A model generated the notes under the pieces. That model saw only the letters and a list, made by a program, of their open reading frames with translations. It was not told the origin of the DNA and made no database searches. The translations under genes were made by a program, and so were the position numbers. From positions 1-61,618 of the forward strand of contig JASHOU010000165.1 in the NCBI GenBank assembly GCA_030038475.1: a DNA stretch of 61,618 bases, in the 5' to 3' direction. Positions 36,375 to 46,833 of the stretch are shown here, in pieces; position 1 is the first letter of the stretch; every line of letters starts with the position of its first letter. The DNA comes from Terriglobales bacterium (GTDB taxonomy: Bacteria > Acidobacteriota > Terriglobia > Terriglobales > Acidobacteriaceae).

Positions 36375-38084
36375 CTAGATTTCCACGACCGCCGTCCGCG
36401 CCGCGCCTGCCCCGATCTCTGCCGCCAATTCTCCGCGCTTGATCTTCAGCGCAGCCGTCCGCGGAAAATCCTTCTCCCAGATCAACAATCCACCCACCCG
36501 CTTGAAGTCCGCCAGACGCCGATTCCGCGCCACAATTCCCTCGCGCAATCCATCGTCGAGCTGCTGATTCGGCTCCAGCCGCACCACCAGCACTAGCATT
36601 TCGTTACCGAGCGTCTTTTGCGGCCACAAATAATTCGCCGCGAACACGCAAAACTCCTTCACCGGCAGCCCATCGAACACCGCTTCGATATCCTCGGGAT
36701 AAATATTCTTCCCGCCCGCGGTGACAATCATATTTTTCTTGCGCCCGAAGAGCTGCAAATGCCCATGTGCCTCGAACCGTCCCTGATCGCCGGTCAACAG
36801 CCAGCCTTCCACGATCGCCTGTGCCGTTTGTTCCGGATCGTCAAGATAATGCGACATGACCGCGCGGCTCCGCACCGCCACTTCGCCAATCCCGTCACTA
36901 TCGGGATTCAGCACGCGCACTTCGGTCCCCGGCAGCGGCTTGCCCACCGTATCGGCGCGAAACGGTTTCAGATCGTTGAGCGTCACCGCCGTGCACGCTT
37001 CCGTCAGTCCGTATCCGCAGGCCACCGGAATTCCCAGATCGTAAAAAAACTGCAAGGTCGCAGGATCGGTAAATGCCCCGCCAACAATCAACGCCAGCAG
37101 TTCCCCGCCAAACGCTTTGTGCACTTGCGGCAGCAACCGCCGGCTGAGCTTCGCATGCGGACGATTTCGCGTCAGCATTTTGTTCAACCCAATCAGCCGC
37201 TCCAGCATCCAGCGTTTTCGCGGGTGCAGTTCGTCGAATTTCGCGCGCAGGCCGCGCTCCAGGTTTTTCAGCACCATTGGCACCAGGCTCACATACGTGA
37301 TGCGATAGCGCACAAAAGCATCGCGCACAAACTCGGGACGCAGCGTCCGCAAATGAACCACGCACGCTCCACAAACGAATGGCCCGATAAACCCCACCAT
37401 GAAATCAATGGCATGATTGGTGGGCAGAATGCTCAAATACCGCACCCCCGGCCAAAACGGATACCACGCCGTCAACGCAGCGCACTGCTCGAGATAATTG
37501 TCGTGCGTGAGCACGCAGCCCTTCGGCCGTCCGCCCGTACCCGACGAATACACAATGCAAGCCATATCCTCGCGCTGCCGCGGCATGAATTGCGGTTCGC
37601 CTTTGCGCTTGAATTCCTCCCAGCGGTAAGCGCCCCGCAAATCTGCTCCAGCCGGCGCCTCCGTCACCAGGACAATCTGCGCCGTCAGTTTCGCGAACTC
37701 TGGCGTTTGAGTAATTGCTCGCCACAAGTAATATTCGACCACCAGGAACCGCGTTCGCGAATGCGTCAGCAGTTGCAGATGCTCCGCCGCGCTCAATTTA
37801 TAATCCAGTGGAACCAGCACTCCGCCTGAGAAGAAAATGGAGTATGCCGATATCAGCCACTTGGACTGATTGGTCATGATGATCGCCGCGCGATCTCCGG
37901 CTTTGAAATCCGCGTCCTGAAGCGCGCGGCACAGCGGACGCGCCATTTCTTTAAAGTCGGAGTAAGTAAGCCGCAACTTTTCGCGGTCGCGATCGGCCTC
38001 GATCAGGCAGGTTTCGTTGGGCCACCGATCGAGCGCGGCCGTTAGAGCCACACCCAGGCTGGCATATTGGCGAAGATCGAGCAT
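36375..38084 (-). CDS. AMP-dependent acyl ligase (ANL superfamily), ACP-linked
   Basis: 569 residues. The phosphate loop [12 protein letters not shown] is at 179-190; the A5-type motif is [11 protein letters not shown]; the A7-A8 hinge is [25 protein letters not shown]; there is a late Lys in [10 protein letters not shown]. It activates a carboxylic acid as acyl-AMP and passes it to CoA or to a carrier. It lies next to a stand-alone ACP and in a cluster with acyl reductases, so transfer of a fatty acid to that ACP is plausible but not proven. Confidence 0.9.
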   Translation of the reverse strand: MLDLRQYASLGVALTAALDRWPNETCLIEADRDREKLRLTYSDFKEMARPLCRALQDADFKAGDRAAIIMTNQSKWLISAYSIFFSGGVLVPLDYKLSAAEHLQLLTHSRTRFLVVEYYLWRAITQTPEFAKLTAQIVLVTEAPAGADLRGAYRWEEFKRKGEPQFMPRQREDMACIVYSSGTGGRPKGCVLTHDNYLEQCAALTAWYPFWPGVRYLSILPTNHAIDFMVGFIGPFVCGACVVHLRTLRPEFVRDAFVRYRITYVSLVPMVLKNLERGLRAKFDELHPRKRWMLERLIGLNKMLTRNRPHAKLSRRLLPQVHKAFGGELLALIVGGAFTDPATLQFFYDLGIPVACGYGLTEACTAVTLNDLKPFRADTVGKPLPGTEVRVLNPDSDGIGEVAVRSRAVMSHYLDDPEQTAQAIVEGWLLTGDQGRFEAHGHLQLFGRKKNMIVTAGGKNIYPEDIEAVFDGLPVKEFCVFAANYLWPQKTLGNEMLVLVVRLEPNQQLDDGLREGIVARNRRLADFKRVGGLLIWEKDFPRTAALKIKRGELAAEIGAGAARTAVVEI

Positions 38085-38097
38085 TCAGAATTTTGTC

Positions 38098-38285
38098 TCA
38101 CCACGGAGACACTGAGAAAAGCAAGAGTGTATCAGAGCCTAACCTGGGGCCAGTTAATCCGCATGGATAAGTGGTGGCCTATTTTAAAATTCAGCTACAC
38201 GCATGAATACGTCCCGAAAGTTGCGAGCTGGCCGAAAAAGAATTAAGGACTGGGTCTTCTCTGTGCCTCCGTGTCTCCGTGGTGA
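38098..38285. repeat. Inverted repeat TCACCACGGAGACAC, 15 bp
   Basis: TCACCACGGAGACAC (38098-38112) and its exact inverse GTGTCTCCGTGGTGA (38271-38285) flank the 207-base gap between the ACP and AMP ligase genes. No gene was seen between the arms. Confidence 0.88.
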
Positions 38286-38291
38286 AAGCTC

Positions 38292-38540
38292 TTACAGCCG
38301 CGCCTGAATCCGGCTCGCCAGCGTCCGGAAATCCGACACGCCCTGCAGTTCATAGTCCGGCAACTCAATGCGGAAGTGATGCTCCAGCCGAGTCAGCAAA
38401 TCGAGCGCCTGCAGGCTGTCGATGCCAAGCGTCTTGAAAAAGTCGTCATCGGGCGTAAGCTTTTCCCGCGGCACCTTAAAATGCGACGCCGCCAGATTCA
38501 GAATTTCATCCAGCGTGTGATCGATCATAGGCGCCGACAT
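38292..38540 (-). CDS. Acyl carrier protein
   Basis: 82 residues, acidic four-helix carrier. Phosphopantetheine attachment at Ser42 in LGIDSLQALDLL, matching the DSL motif. It is distinct from housekeeping AcpP by sequence (DFFKTLGIDSLQ) and sits between an AMP ligase and an enoyl-CoA hydratase gene, so it is probably dedicated to this locus. The start is 38540; ATG 38528 is the alternative. Confidence 0.92.
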   Translation of the reverse strand: MSAPMIDHTLDEILNLAASHFKVPREKLTPDDDFFKTLGIDSLQALDLLTRLEHHFRIELPDYELQGVSDFRTLASRIQARL

Positions 38541-38551
38541 GATCTAAGGTC

Positions 38552-38590
38552 CTCAAATTACCAAATTAGAAATTACCAAATTACAAAATC
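38552..38590. repeat. AAATTACCAAATT-type repeat
   Basis: Three to four copies of AAATTACCA/AAATTACAA in the gap between the ACP and enoyl-CoA hydratase genes; same family as at 25731 and 54176. Confidence 0.8.
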
Positions 38591-39392
38591 AAGGTAAGTA
38601 TGGCTGCGCGTCCGTGCTCTCCACAAACTTACGCAGACCCTGCTCTACTGCGGGCCGCGAATAAAGATCGCAGAAAATGTCGATCTCGAGCTTCAACTCA
38701 TCATATGGAATGGGCTTCACGAACTTCTTCGCCGCCGCCGTCGTCCCTCGATCGAATTTTCCAACCTGACTCGCCGTAGCGCGCGCCACGCGCAGCGCCT
38801 CGCCCTCGGCGGCAATCTGGCTGACCAGGCCAATTTGCTGCGCCTTCATTACATTGAAGCTGCGTCCGGTCAGCAGCAGATCGCGCACCACCGCATTGCC
38901 CAAATCCCGCTTCAGCCGCGGAATTCCGCCGAATCCCGGAATCAGCCCCAGCCGCAGCTCCGGAAAACAAAATCGCGCTATGCGGTCGGCAACAATCATG
39001 TCGCAGACCAGCGCCAGTTCGAACCCGCCGCCAAAGGTCACTCCATGCACGGCCGCAATGGTCGTCAGCGGCGCCGCGTCAATTGCGTTCATCACGGCGT
39101 GAATGCGCTCCAGGAACTCCCTCACACCCCGCAAGGCCGCATTTTTGTCCATCGCCTGCCCGCGCTCGAACAACTCGCGCAGATCCGCGCCCGCGGAAAA
39201 CCCAGCCTTCATCGTTGAATAAACAATCAACGCCGGCGCTTCATCCGCCAAGCGGGGCAACGCATCGGCAAACTTCTCCAACTCGTCGAGCGTAAGCGAT
39301 CCGATTTCGTTGCACGGCTCGCGGTGCAATGCCAGTTCGATGGCCCCGTTCACCAGCTGCCACGAAAGCGTCTGCCCTTTGAAGTCCCTCAT
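38589..39392 (-). CDS. Enoyl-CoA hydratase/isomerase family protein
   Basis: 267 residues of the crotonase fold. Oxyanion-hole segments are visible: AGFSAGADLREL and HGVTFGGGFELALVCD. The catalytic Glu positions of classical hydratases are partly changed (FPELRLGLIPGFGG keeps one Glu). The ATG overlaps the upstream AMP ligase stop as ATGA, so the two are coupled. Substrate not assigned. Confidence 0.88.
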   Translation of the reverse strand: MRDFKGQTLSWQLVNGAIELALHREPCNEIGSLTLDELEKFADALPRLADEAPALIVYSTMKAGFSAGADLRELFERGQAMDKNAALRGVREFLERIHAVMNAIDAAPLTTIAAVHGVTFGGGFELALVCDMIVADRIARFCFPELRLGLIPGFGGIPRLKRDLGNAVVRDLLLTGRSFNVMKAQQIGLVSQIAAEGEALRVARATASQVGKFDRGTTAAAKKFVKPIPYDELKLEIDIFCDLYSRPAVEQGLRKFVESTDAQPYLP

Positions 39393-41107
39393 GCGTTTGT
39401 GGTGGCTGTTTGATTTTTCGAAGCCTGATCTTTCGAAACCTGATTCTTCGAACTTTTGTACATCGCATCGATCTCGTCGCGAAAACGTTGCGCAATCAAA
39501 TCGCGCTTCAGCTTGCCATTCGCCGTGAGCAACCCATTCTCGATCGTGAACGCTTCTTCCACCAGATGAAATGCCCGCACCTGTTTGTAATGCGGAAGCC
39601 CAGGATTCACGCGGTCAAGCGCGGCCTGCGTTTTTTCTCCGCTGACTTTGCCCGTCACCAGTGCCGCCAGATATCCGCGGCCGTTGCCAACGACGACCAC
39701 CTGAATCGTCTCCGGCAGCTCGCGTAGAATCTTATCTTCAATCGGCTCCGGCGCGACGTTATGTCCCGATCCAAGAATAATCAGATTTTTGATGCGGCCC
39801 ATAATCTTCCAGTTCCCGTTCGCATCCACTTCGCCCTGATCGCCAGTATGAAACCAGCCGTCGCGCAACACCTTCTCCGTTTCCTCAGAACGATTCCAAT
39901 ATCCCGGAAAAATGTTCGGTCCGCGAACCACGATCTCCCCATTCTCGGCGATTTTCATCTCGGTGCCCGAGATCGCCGGCCCCACGCGGCCGGGAGTGAC
40001 CGGCACCTCGGGATCATCCATGGTGCAGATCGCAGTCGTCTCCGTCAGCCCATACACCTGCAATACAGGAATGCCCAACATCATAAAAAACAGTTGCGTC
40101 TCTACGCTCAGCGGAGCGGAACCGCAAATCAATGCGCGCAATTTGCCACCAATCATTTTTTGGCGAATCGTTGGAAATACCAGCCGATTCGCCATCCCAA
40201 GCCAAATGCCGTCCCCGGCGCTCGATTTGCCCTCCTGCCGCCGCACCCACGCGCCCTTCGCCTTGCCGTAAACCTTCAACGGGAATCCGCCCGTCTTCCA
40301 AAGCTGTTCGTCAACTGCTTTGCGCATGCGCTCCAACAGCGCAGGAACATTCAGGAAATAATCCGGCGCAGCCAGCCGCATCTCCGCGGCAATTTTTCCC
40401 AGGTCCGTGTTGAGCGTGAGCTTGCTGCCGCGCAGCAGGCAGGTGAGCATCATGATCCACGATCCGGCAAAGCAAAGCGGCAAATAGTGAAACACAGCGT
40501 CCTGGCGCGCGTGTTTCTTCGCCGGATCATCTCGCATCAACTGATCCAGCCGCCCCGACGTGCAACCCAGCATGTATCCGATATTACCTGCGTTCAGCAT
40601 CACACCCTTCGCCTCGCCCGAGGTTCCCGAGGTGTAGATCACGGTCACCACATCCTGTTCTTTGACGGCTACCGCCGGGCTCTCCACCGGCTCGCGGCCC
40701 CTCACAAAAACATTCTCGAACAAAAAATGCGGAGGCGCTTCCGGCCACGCCTCGACAATCGCGTCGGCCAGCGATTTGTCGCCGCACGCGATCACCGACG
40801 GCCAGCAGTCTTTCATCATGGCAACCAATTCGGCCGGCGCTTGCCGCGCGTACAGCGGAACCACCGTCAATCCTTCCGCCATGATGGCGAGATCCATCGC
40901 CACCCACTGCATCGAGTTGTGCGCTAGGAGCGCACAACGGTCGCCCTTTCGCAGCCGCAATCGCCGCAGATACGCCCGCGCCGCCAGCACCTGCGCCAAC
41001 AACTGCCGCGCGCTGAGCGAAACCGTCTGCCCGTCGCGCAGCTCCTGTAGCACAATGGCATCTCCGCTGCGTTCGAGGCTGGCAAAAATTTGCTCGAGAA
41101 ATGGCAT
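39389..41107 (-). CDS. Long-chain acyl-CoA synthetase (AMP-forming)
   Basis: 572 residues. P-loop YTSGTSGEAKGVM (158-170), YGLTETTAICT, HTGDQGEVDANGNWKIMGRIKNLI and a late GKLKRD with the catalytic Lys: features of FadD15-type long-chain acyl-CoA synthetases. The last about 20 residues (SSKNQVSKDQASKNQ) come from a short DNA repeat and are unlikely to be functional. It is coupled to the enoyl-CoA hydratase gene. Confidence 0.92.
   Translation of the reverse strand: MPFLEQIFASLERSGDAIVLQELRDGQTVSLSARQLLAQVLAARAYLRRLRLRKGDRCALLAHNSMQWVAMDLAIMAEGLTVVPLYARQAPAELVAMMKDCWPSVIACGDKSLADAIVEAWPEAPPHFLFENVFVRGREPVESPAVAVKEQDVVTVIYTSGTSGEAKGVMLNAGNIGYMLGCTSGRLDQLMRDDPAKKHARQDAVFHYLPLCFAGSWIMMLTCLLRGSKLTLNTDLGKIAAEMRLAAPDYFLNVPALLERMRKAVDEQLWKTGGFPLKVYGKAKGAWVRRQEGKSSAGDGIWLGMANRLVFPTIRQKMIGGKLRALICGSAPLSVETQLFFMMLGIPVLQVYGLTETTAICTMDDPEVPVTPGRVGPAISGTEMKIAENGEIVVRGPNIFPGYWNRSEETEKVLRDGWFHTGDQGEVDANGNWKIMGRIKNLIILGSGHNVAPEPIEDKILRELPETIQVVVVGNGRGYLAALVTGKVSGEKTQAALDRVNPGLPHYKQVRAFHLVEEAFTIENGLLTANGKLKRDLIAQRFRDEIDAMYKSSKNQVSKDQASKNQTATTNA
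39405..39458. repeat. TTTCGAAACCTGA-type repeat at a gene 3' end
   Basis: Three degenerate copies of a roughly 15-base unit (TTCGAAGCCTGA, TTCGAAACCTGA, TTCGAAC). They encode the SKNQ/SKDQ tail of the acyl-CoA synthetase. Confidence 0.8.
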
Positions 41108-41200
41108 TCGATCTTCTCTTCGGCGGCCGATCTCCTTGGCGATCTTCTTTACGTCGATTCGCTTTACGGAGATCTTGCTTCCGGCGATCCGCCTTTCAGA
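41108..41200. repeat. GATCTTC-type repeat
   Basis: Degenerate copies of CGGCGATCTTCTTT / GGAGATCTTGCTT in the 95-base gap between the ABM-like and acyl-CoA synthetase genes. Confidence 0.6.
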
Positions 41201-41202
41201 AA

Positions 41203-41541
41203 TTATCTCGCCTTTGACGCGTCAAAAAGTTTGGAACCGCCAAGCTGGTAGTGGTCAACCCGGTCCGCAAAACGCGTCAGCATCGAATGGGCTTTTTCGG
41301 AAATGACAGGCGTCTCATATTTCTCGCCAGCAAACGAGCGTACACTCTCGATCGAATCGAAAAAGAGCATCGTCATAAACTCAACTTCCTCACCTCGGCT
41401 CAGCCGCAGAAGTTGATATCCGCGATAGCCTCGCGACCGTAGTTCCTGATCCAGGCGCGGAAACAATTCCTTCTGCAGATAATCGTCGTAATCCGGCGCC
41501 CGACCCACGCTCGTCCAACCACGCCACACCCGGCAAATCAT
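41203..41541 (-). CDS. Antibiotic biosynthesis monooxygenase-like protein (dimeric alpha/beta barrel)
   Basis: 112 residues. The N-terminal strand MICRVWRGWT and the EFMTMLFFDSIESVRSFAG segment fit the ABM/dimeric alpha-beta barrel fold. Members range from small-molecule oxygenases to proteins of unknown role; no cofactor is needed in many. It lies inside the lipid cluster, 45 bases after the pyruvyl-transferase-like gene. Confidence 0.75.
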   Translation of the reverse strand: MICRVWRGWTSVGRAPDYDDYLQKELFPRLDQELRSRGYRGYQLLRLSRGEEVEFMTMLFFDSIESVRSFAGEKYETPVISEKAHSMLTRFADRVDHYQLGGSKLFDASKAR

Positions 41542-41586
41542 GTCGTTCAGCGCTCCAATTGAAACTCGGCGTCAACCGTATAACTG

Positions 41587-42996
41587 TCAGCTGTATGCTG
41601 CGACCAACTGCCGCAAGCTCTCGCCCATCGGCGGCAGATAATCTTCCCAGCTCCATTCGCCGCGCCGCGTGGGAAAGTCAGGATAGCGCCGCTGCACTTC
41701 TTCTTCGAAATACACGCCCATGCGCGCCATCAGTTTCACATTGCGCACCACCGTCCGTGCGATCCCGTCGGCAATTCGCTCGCCATCGCGATCCAGGATT
41801 TCAAGCGCCGCCAGAATTCGCGGCTCCAAATCCCGGTCGTCCACACTCATCAGCAACTCCTGGTGCCCGCGTTCGTTCATCAGATTGCGGATGCGCTCAT
41901 CCATCGTGATCCCCGCCGACGCCACCAGCGCCGGCATCGAGGTCACAATCCCGTGATAGCGCGACGACAGCATCATGCGGCAAGCCCGCAGAATGCTGAC
42001 TAGCTCGTACATGTTGTAATCGTCCGAAGTCAGCACCGGAACCCCGCCCAGCTTCTCGGAAATGCTCCGGCACGGCCGCGCATCCATCCGTTCAGTCGCA
42101 GCCATAATCACAAACACATTTTTCTTCTGCCGAAACGCCGCTACCGCGTTGGCAATCGAACTCAAATAATGTTCGTAGGCGCGATCCGACTCCGGCCCCG
42201 AATTATGAAAATAAGGCCCGCGATAATGGCTCTTCTTGTATGCGCCGGTCAGGCTGTGCAGCGCCGCTTTCGCCACCGACGCCTTCACCGGCCACTCAAA
42301 CGGATTGATCGGACACACCACCAGCACCGGCGTCTTCCCATCCCAACCCACATCTCGCAGCGCCTTCTGCCCATACGCTGCGCCCAGCGGCTCAAACGTC
42401 CACGCCGTATCGGTGCCCAATTCTGTTGGCACTCCGAGCTCGCGCAGAATCTTCCTCGACTCCTCATTGCGCGTGATCACCAGCGAATTTTTGCAAAAGC
42501 GGCGACACATTTTCGCAACCATCGGATCCATGTGTCCCGCCTCGGCGCCGTAGCCGACTGAGAGCTTGTTCTCGGCCGCGGCAATTCCCAGCGATCCGAT
42601 CATCATGGTCGCCAGCGCATTGGCGAATTTCGATTTGAACATCGAACCTTCGCATGCCACTACACCGTGATGTTTGGGAACTTCATTCGCCAAAAATGGC
42701 GGGAAAATATCCGGCAGCCGCACCTGCGTCGTGCCTTCGAAATATCCGCGCGACCGGTCGAAGTTAAACGTCATCATAGTGAGGTCGACGTTTTGCGACC
42801 CAAGAATGCGCCGAATCTGTCGCAGCATCTCCTCCACACGCACATCGGAGCCGGTATTGCGCGTCCCGTTGTAGCCCGCGAACAGCAGCTTCAGTTTCTC
42901 GCCCGGCTGCCACGGCTCGCGCTTGTCCATCATCCACTGAATTTTCTTGCCCTCGATGATGCTCGAAACCCACGCTTCCAGAACGAAGTCCATCAT
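41587..42996 (-). CDS. Polysaccharide pyruvyl transferase-like protein
   Basis: 469 residues. The N-terminal [22 protein letters not shown] and C-terminal [18 protein letters not shown] are the hallmarks of the PS_pyruv_trans family (GT-B-like fold, PF04230). Known members move pyruvate from PEP to sugars of exopolysaccharides or cell-wall polymers; others have different acceptors. The ATG overlaps the SDR stop as ATGA. In a lipid cluster it might modify a glycolipid; this is inference. Confidence 0.85.
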   Translation of the reverse strand: MMDFVLEAWVSSIIEGKKIQWMMDKREPWQPGEKLKLLFAGYNGTRNTGSDVRVEEMLRQIRRILGSQNVDLTMMTFNFDRSRGYFEGTTQVRLPDIFPPFLANEVPKHHGVVACEGSMFKSKFANALATMMIGSLGIAAAENKLSVGYGAEAGHMDPMVAKMCRRFCKNSLVITRNEESRKILRELGVPTELGTDTAWTFEPLGAAYGQKALRDVGWDGKTPVLVVCPINPFEWPVKASVAKAALHSLTGAYKKSHYRGPYFHNSGPESDRAYEHYLSSIANAVAAFRQKKNVFVIMAATERMDARPCRSISEKLGGVPVLTSDDYNMYELVSILRACRMMLSSRYHGIVTSMPALVASAGITMDERIRNLMNERGHQELLMSVDDRDLEPRILAALEILDRDGERIADGIARTVVRNVKLMARMGVYFEEEVQRRYPDFPTRRGEWSWEDYLPPMGESLRQLVAAYS

Positions 42997-44132
42997 GCGG
43001 CTGACCCTCCCGCTTTTAGGCTCTCGGGCCAGGGCCGGTACGGATATTCAAACTCATGCTCACGGCTGAAGCGCAGCAGCGGAAAACTATATCTCGAAAA
43101 CGGAGCCGGTTTGCGTCCCAGCTCCGTCGTGACTCGCGTGTTGTCGAACACCGTGTTCCAGGTCAGATACGGCAGGAAAACCTTCATCAGCGCCGCTTCG
43201 CGCCCGGCCGTTCCCTTGTAATTCGCCAGTAGGTTGACGATTGAAGTAAATGGCTTTTCGAGCATCGGCAAAAACAGCGGACCGCGCTTGTTCTGTTCCG
43301 CTGCCAGCGCAGCCGTCAGTTCTCGAAAAGTCTGCGAGCCCACGCCCGAAGAAAGGTGATAGGTATCGTGCTGCGGCTCCGCCTTGGTGTGCAAAGTCGC
43401 AATCGCATCCGCCACAAAATCCACATTCACAATGTCAATTTTGTCCTGCGGACGAAACGGCAGCACCGGCAATCCCGCCAAAAACACGAATGACCGCACC
43501 ATGTCGAACTGCGTCGTCTGCGGATAGCGGCTGTCTCCCAGCACAATGCTGGGACGAAAAATTGTCAGCGGCACATCCGGCAGCAACTCCCGCACCATGT
43601 GCTCGCAGAATTTTTTTGTCCGCGCATAAGGATCGTAATCCGAGCGTTCCCAGTCGATCGAGCGGCCTTCGGTAACGATCTCGTGGCTGCGCTTCCCGGC
43701 CACAGCCACGGTGCTGACATTCGAAAACCGCCGCAGCCCGTGATAGTACTGCGATCGCCGCGCCAGTTGAATCACTTCCAGCGTTCCGCGCAGATTCGTA
43801 TTCAGACAACTTTTTTCGGACTTTCGATTGAGCGATGCCGCGCAGTGGACAACCGAATCGGTGGTGTGCACCAGCCGGTCGTAATCGCCGCTCTCAAGCC
43901 CGAACTGTGGAGATGTGAGATCGCCGCAGAAGATGCGTATCTTCGCCTGCAGATATTCGTAGAATTTCGGAAACGGCAAGTGCAGTTGCAACGCCCGCCA
44001 GAGCCGCAACTCGGCATCGCGTGGATCGCGCCCGCGCACCAGCAGATTCAATGTCGCGTCATGTTGCTCCAGCAAATTCGCGGCGACATGCGCTCCGATG
44101 TACCCGGTTCCACCGGTCAGGAATATTGCCAC
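42993..44132 (-). CDS. Extended SDR / thioester-reductase-like NAD(P)-dependent protein
   Basis: 379 residues with Rossmann motif TGGTGYIG (6-13) and active site Tyr169-x-x-x-Lys173 (YARTK). The overall plan resembles NAD_binding_4 thioester reductase domains ([30 protein letters not shown]). It could reduce an acyl thioester or act as a sugar/sterol-type dehydrogenase. It overlaps the acyl reductase gene by 16 bases. Confidence 0.85.
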   Translation of the reverse strand: MAIFLTGGTGYIGAHVAANLLEQHDATLNLLVRGRDPRDAELRLWRALQLHLPFPKFYEYLQAKIRIFCGDLTSPQFGLESGDYDRLVHTTDSVVHCAASLNRKSEKSCLNTNLRGTLEVIQLARRSQYYHGLRRFSNVSTVAVAGKRSHEIVTEGRSIDWERSDYDPYARTKKFCEHMVRELLPDVPLTIFRPSIVLGDSRYPQTTQFDMVRSFVFLAGLPVLPFRPQDKIDIVNVDFVADAIATLHTKAEPQHDTYHLSSGVGSQTFRELTAALAAEQNKRGPLFLPMLEKPFTSIVNLLANYKGTAGREAALMKVFLPYLTWNTVFDNTRVTTELGRKPAPFSRYSFPLLRFSREHEFEYPYRPWPESLKAGGSAA

Positions 44133-46591
44133 GTTGCTCCGTTCGTCCCTGTCCTTACCGCGGCGCCGGTTTCGCCATTTGCTGCCGCTGGCGCCGGCAT
44201 CTGCAGCACGCGTGGCGCGCGCGCCTCCAGCGGCCGCCCTTCAATCAGCGGATAGGTCCACCGCCGCAGCGCCGGAATGTGAATGTCGATCCAATACTCC
44301 CACCAGTCCAAACCCGCCGTGTCATATCCGAAGATCTCCCGCTCTTCCGGCGTAAGAGCCTGCGATAGCTTCTCCACATTATCGGCGACAAAATCGTGTT
44401 CGTTATGCAGAATAAACGGTTCGAATAACTCGATTAACTTTTCCACGCGCTCGAGGCTGCGCTCCCGCTTCTCCAGCGGCTTTTTCATCTTTGACGGCAA
44501 TGGCGCCATCACCCGCTGAATCGACTGGATAATCATCTTCTGCGCCGGCGCCGACATGCGGATATAACGCTCTTTCGAAACCGGGATCGCGTCCATGCGC
44601 AGGCGCAGCCAATATTCCAGGCCCTCCTGCGCGCGGTAGTGACGGCGGTGCCCGAGCGATGTCAGCTCAATCGACCGCCCCATATCGCAGGGATTCGTAA
44701 CCGAGGTCGCCAGCTGATACAGCGGATCATGCCGCCGCTCCACCAGCGCCGCGCCAATCAGCGTCATCCCAGCGCACACCGCATCCACCGGAATAATGTC
44801 GAGCCGCTTGCGTTCGTTCGAAGGCAATTGCCGGAACGCCGTTCCCAGCAGGTATGACAGCGATGCCGAAGTATTGATGCCCTCGTTCCAGCCGCGAAAC
44901 GGCTTCGCCACCGAGGTCTCGACAATCGCCGGACGCACAATCGCAATCGGCAGGCTGGCGCCGTGTTCCGCCATCGCCTTCACAATCATGGATTCGGCCA
45001 AGCTCTTCGTGAACGTGTAAGTGTTCGGCCAGCCTAGTTCCTGCGCTCGCTGTGTCGCCGCTTCGGTAAGAAAATTCTTCAGCCAGCGCACGCGATTCTT
45101 GCGGACTTGATTTTCGAGCGCTGCCCCGCTCAATCCTTTTGCTGCATGTTCTTTGCCCAGCGCCTGTTTTCGCAACTCTTCCGTGACTTCTGGTCCTTCG
45201 GCCTGCGCTTCCGCCGACTCGACCAGTTCATGCAGCCGACGCCATTCCTTTTCGGCCTCGAAATCGGCCACGCGAGCCGGAGTGTAATTCGGGCGTACGC
45301 GCTCACCAACGCGCCCGTCGCGCCCGCCAGCAACATAGCAAGTTGAAAGATGCAGCAGCGCGGCGTGGTCGGACCCGCGAATGAACTCGATCAGATGATG
45401 CGTCGAATCCACATTCACCGCCAGAGCGTCACGCAGATCGGGATTGAAATCCGTTAATCCCGAGCTGTTAACGATCAGATCGAGATCTTTCTGAAGCCGC
45501 GCCGCAGTCGCGGCATCCAACCCCAAGCCGGGTTGCGAAACATCGCCGTCCACCACTTCAATCTTTTCCGCCAGCAGCGCGCCCAACCGATCGCCATATT
45601 TTTCAAACAACGGATCGAAAACCGGCGAGCCTTCGATCATCTTCTCGAAGCGTTTCCGCGCCTCGCTCGACTTCTGCCGCCGGATCAGCAAATAGAGCTT
45701 TCCGATCTCCGGTAAATCGAGCAGCGTGTTCGCCAGCCACACCTTGCCGATAAATCCCGTAACGCCGATCAGCATCACGTGCTTGCCGCCCAGCGCCTTC
45801 CGCACCGAAAACGGCTCCCGATGACGCGTCTCGTCAAAATAAACAATCGGACGCACGCGCGGCGTCTCTACCCGCACCGCGGGCACAATCGCCGAAGCCA
45901 GCGCCTTCGGTCCGCGAAGCCCGAGCGCACGCACCCACCGCGCCGGACTCTGCTGTCCATCCGGTCCCGCTTCGCGAATGCGCGCAAAGATCCCCCGCGG
46001 CCGGATCACCGGACTCAGCAGCCGTCCCGTCGCCACCCCATCGCGGAAGTCGAGACGATTGGCGATAATCCATTGCACGCCCAAATGCCGCGCCAGCGGC
46101 CGCATCACATGATCCAGCCCCTGGCTCACCAGTACCACATCCGCGCCCGTGGCCTGTAAAGCCTTCAAATGGCGCACGCCTTCTTCTTTGAGCAGCGGCT
46201 TCAATTTGTATTCGAACTCTTCTTCGCCGAGCAGATCGAGCCGGTCGCGCGTAACCCCGCGAAGCACCGCGTGCACGATTCGCGTCGCAGCCACGCGATT
46301 CGCCGCATACAGAAAAGGCCGCAGTAACGCCATCAAAAGCGCCAGCCCGCGCCGCACCGCTCGCGCAATAAACGTCTGGCTGTTCCAGGTAAAAAATGCA
46401 ATTGGACGAACCGTGGTCAGCTCCAGCAGACTGCCTTCCACCCGCCAGTAAACTGGCGACGCAGGCCGCGAACGCGCCGGCACTCCCGCTCCGGAATGCG
46501 ACTTGGGAGACATCGGCGCCGTTGCCGCCGATGCGCTACGCTCGCGCGCCGCGCTGGTCCGGTCTTCTTCGAAAGTGGTCAAAGGTTCCAC
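44117..46591 (-). CDS. Fatty acyl reductase fused to a degenerate HAD-IB domain
   Basis: 824 residues from GTG 46591 (ATG 46513 is an alternative). Residues about 45-210 keep the shape of an HAD-IB phosphatase, but the DxDGT nucleophile motif reads R50-V-E-G-S and the motif III Lys is gone; only VLVSQ (Ser156) remains. Residues 270-640 are a fatty acyl-CoA reductase: GVTGFIG (276-282), [21 protein letters not shown] and Y525TFTK529. A helical sterile-type C-domain follows. It should reduce acyl-CoA or acyl-ACP to aldehyde or alcohol. First gene of the lipid cluster, 242 bases after chrA. Confidence 0.87.
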   Translation of the reverse strand: MEPLTTFEEDRTSAARERSASAATAPMSPKSHSGAGVPARSRPASPVYWRVEGSLLELTTVRPIAFFTWNSQTFIARAVRRGLALLMALLRPFLYAANRVAATRIVHAVLRGVTRDRLDLLGEEEFEYKLKPLLKEEGVRHLKALQATGADVVLVSQGLDHVMRPLARHLGVQWIIANRLDFRDGVATGRLLSPVIRPRGIFARIREAGPDGQQSPARWVRALGLRGPKALASAIVPAVRVETPRVRPIVYFDETRHREPFSVRKALGGKHVMLIGVTGFIGKVWLANTLLDLPEIGKLYLLIRRQKSSEARKRFEKMIEGSPVFDPLFEKYGDRLGALLAEKIEVVDGDVSQPGLGLDAATAARLQKDLDLIVNSSGLTDFNPDLRDALAVNVDSTHHLIEFIRGSDHAALLHLSTCYVAGGRDGRVGERVRPNYTPARVADFEAEKEWRRLHELVESAEAQAEGPEVTEELRKQALGKEHAAKGLSGAALENQVRKNRVRWLKNFLTEAATQRAQELGWPNTYTFTKSLAESMIVKAMAEHGASLPIAIVRPAIVETSVAKPFRGWNEGINTSASLSYLLGTAFRQLPSNERKRLDIIPVDAVCAGMTLIGAALVERRHDPLYQLATSVTNPCDMGRSIELTSLGHRRHYRAQEGLEYWLRLRMDAIPVSKERYIRMSAPAQKMIIQSIQRVMAPLPSKMKKPLEKRERSLERVEKLIELFEPFILHNEHDFVADNVEKLSQALTPEEREIFGYDTAGLDWWEYWIDIHIPALRRWTYPLIEGRPLEARAPRVLQMPAPAAANGETGAAVRTGTNGATWQYS

Positions 46592-46833
46592 AGATCACTC
46601 ATCGGCTGGCTTCCCGGCAAACTTCGCCTCAACACCCAGCGTGGGCCGCGAACCGGGCCGAATTACCCATTTTAACCTCTTCATCCCCAAGGACGAAGCA
46701 GAACTGCACCCCCTAAGCAGACCCTGTTATCCCGCCCGTTCCAGCCAGCAGACGTCCCAATATTTGCCAAACTTTCTCCCATTTTCGCTGAAAACGCCCA
46801 CCACCTGGAGTCGTCCATGCCTCGAATTCGCAA

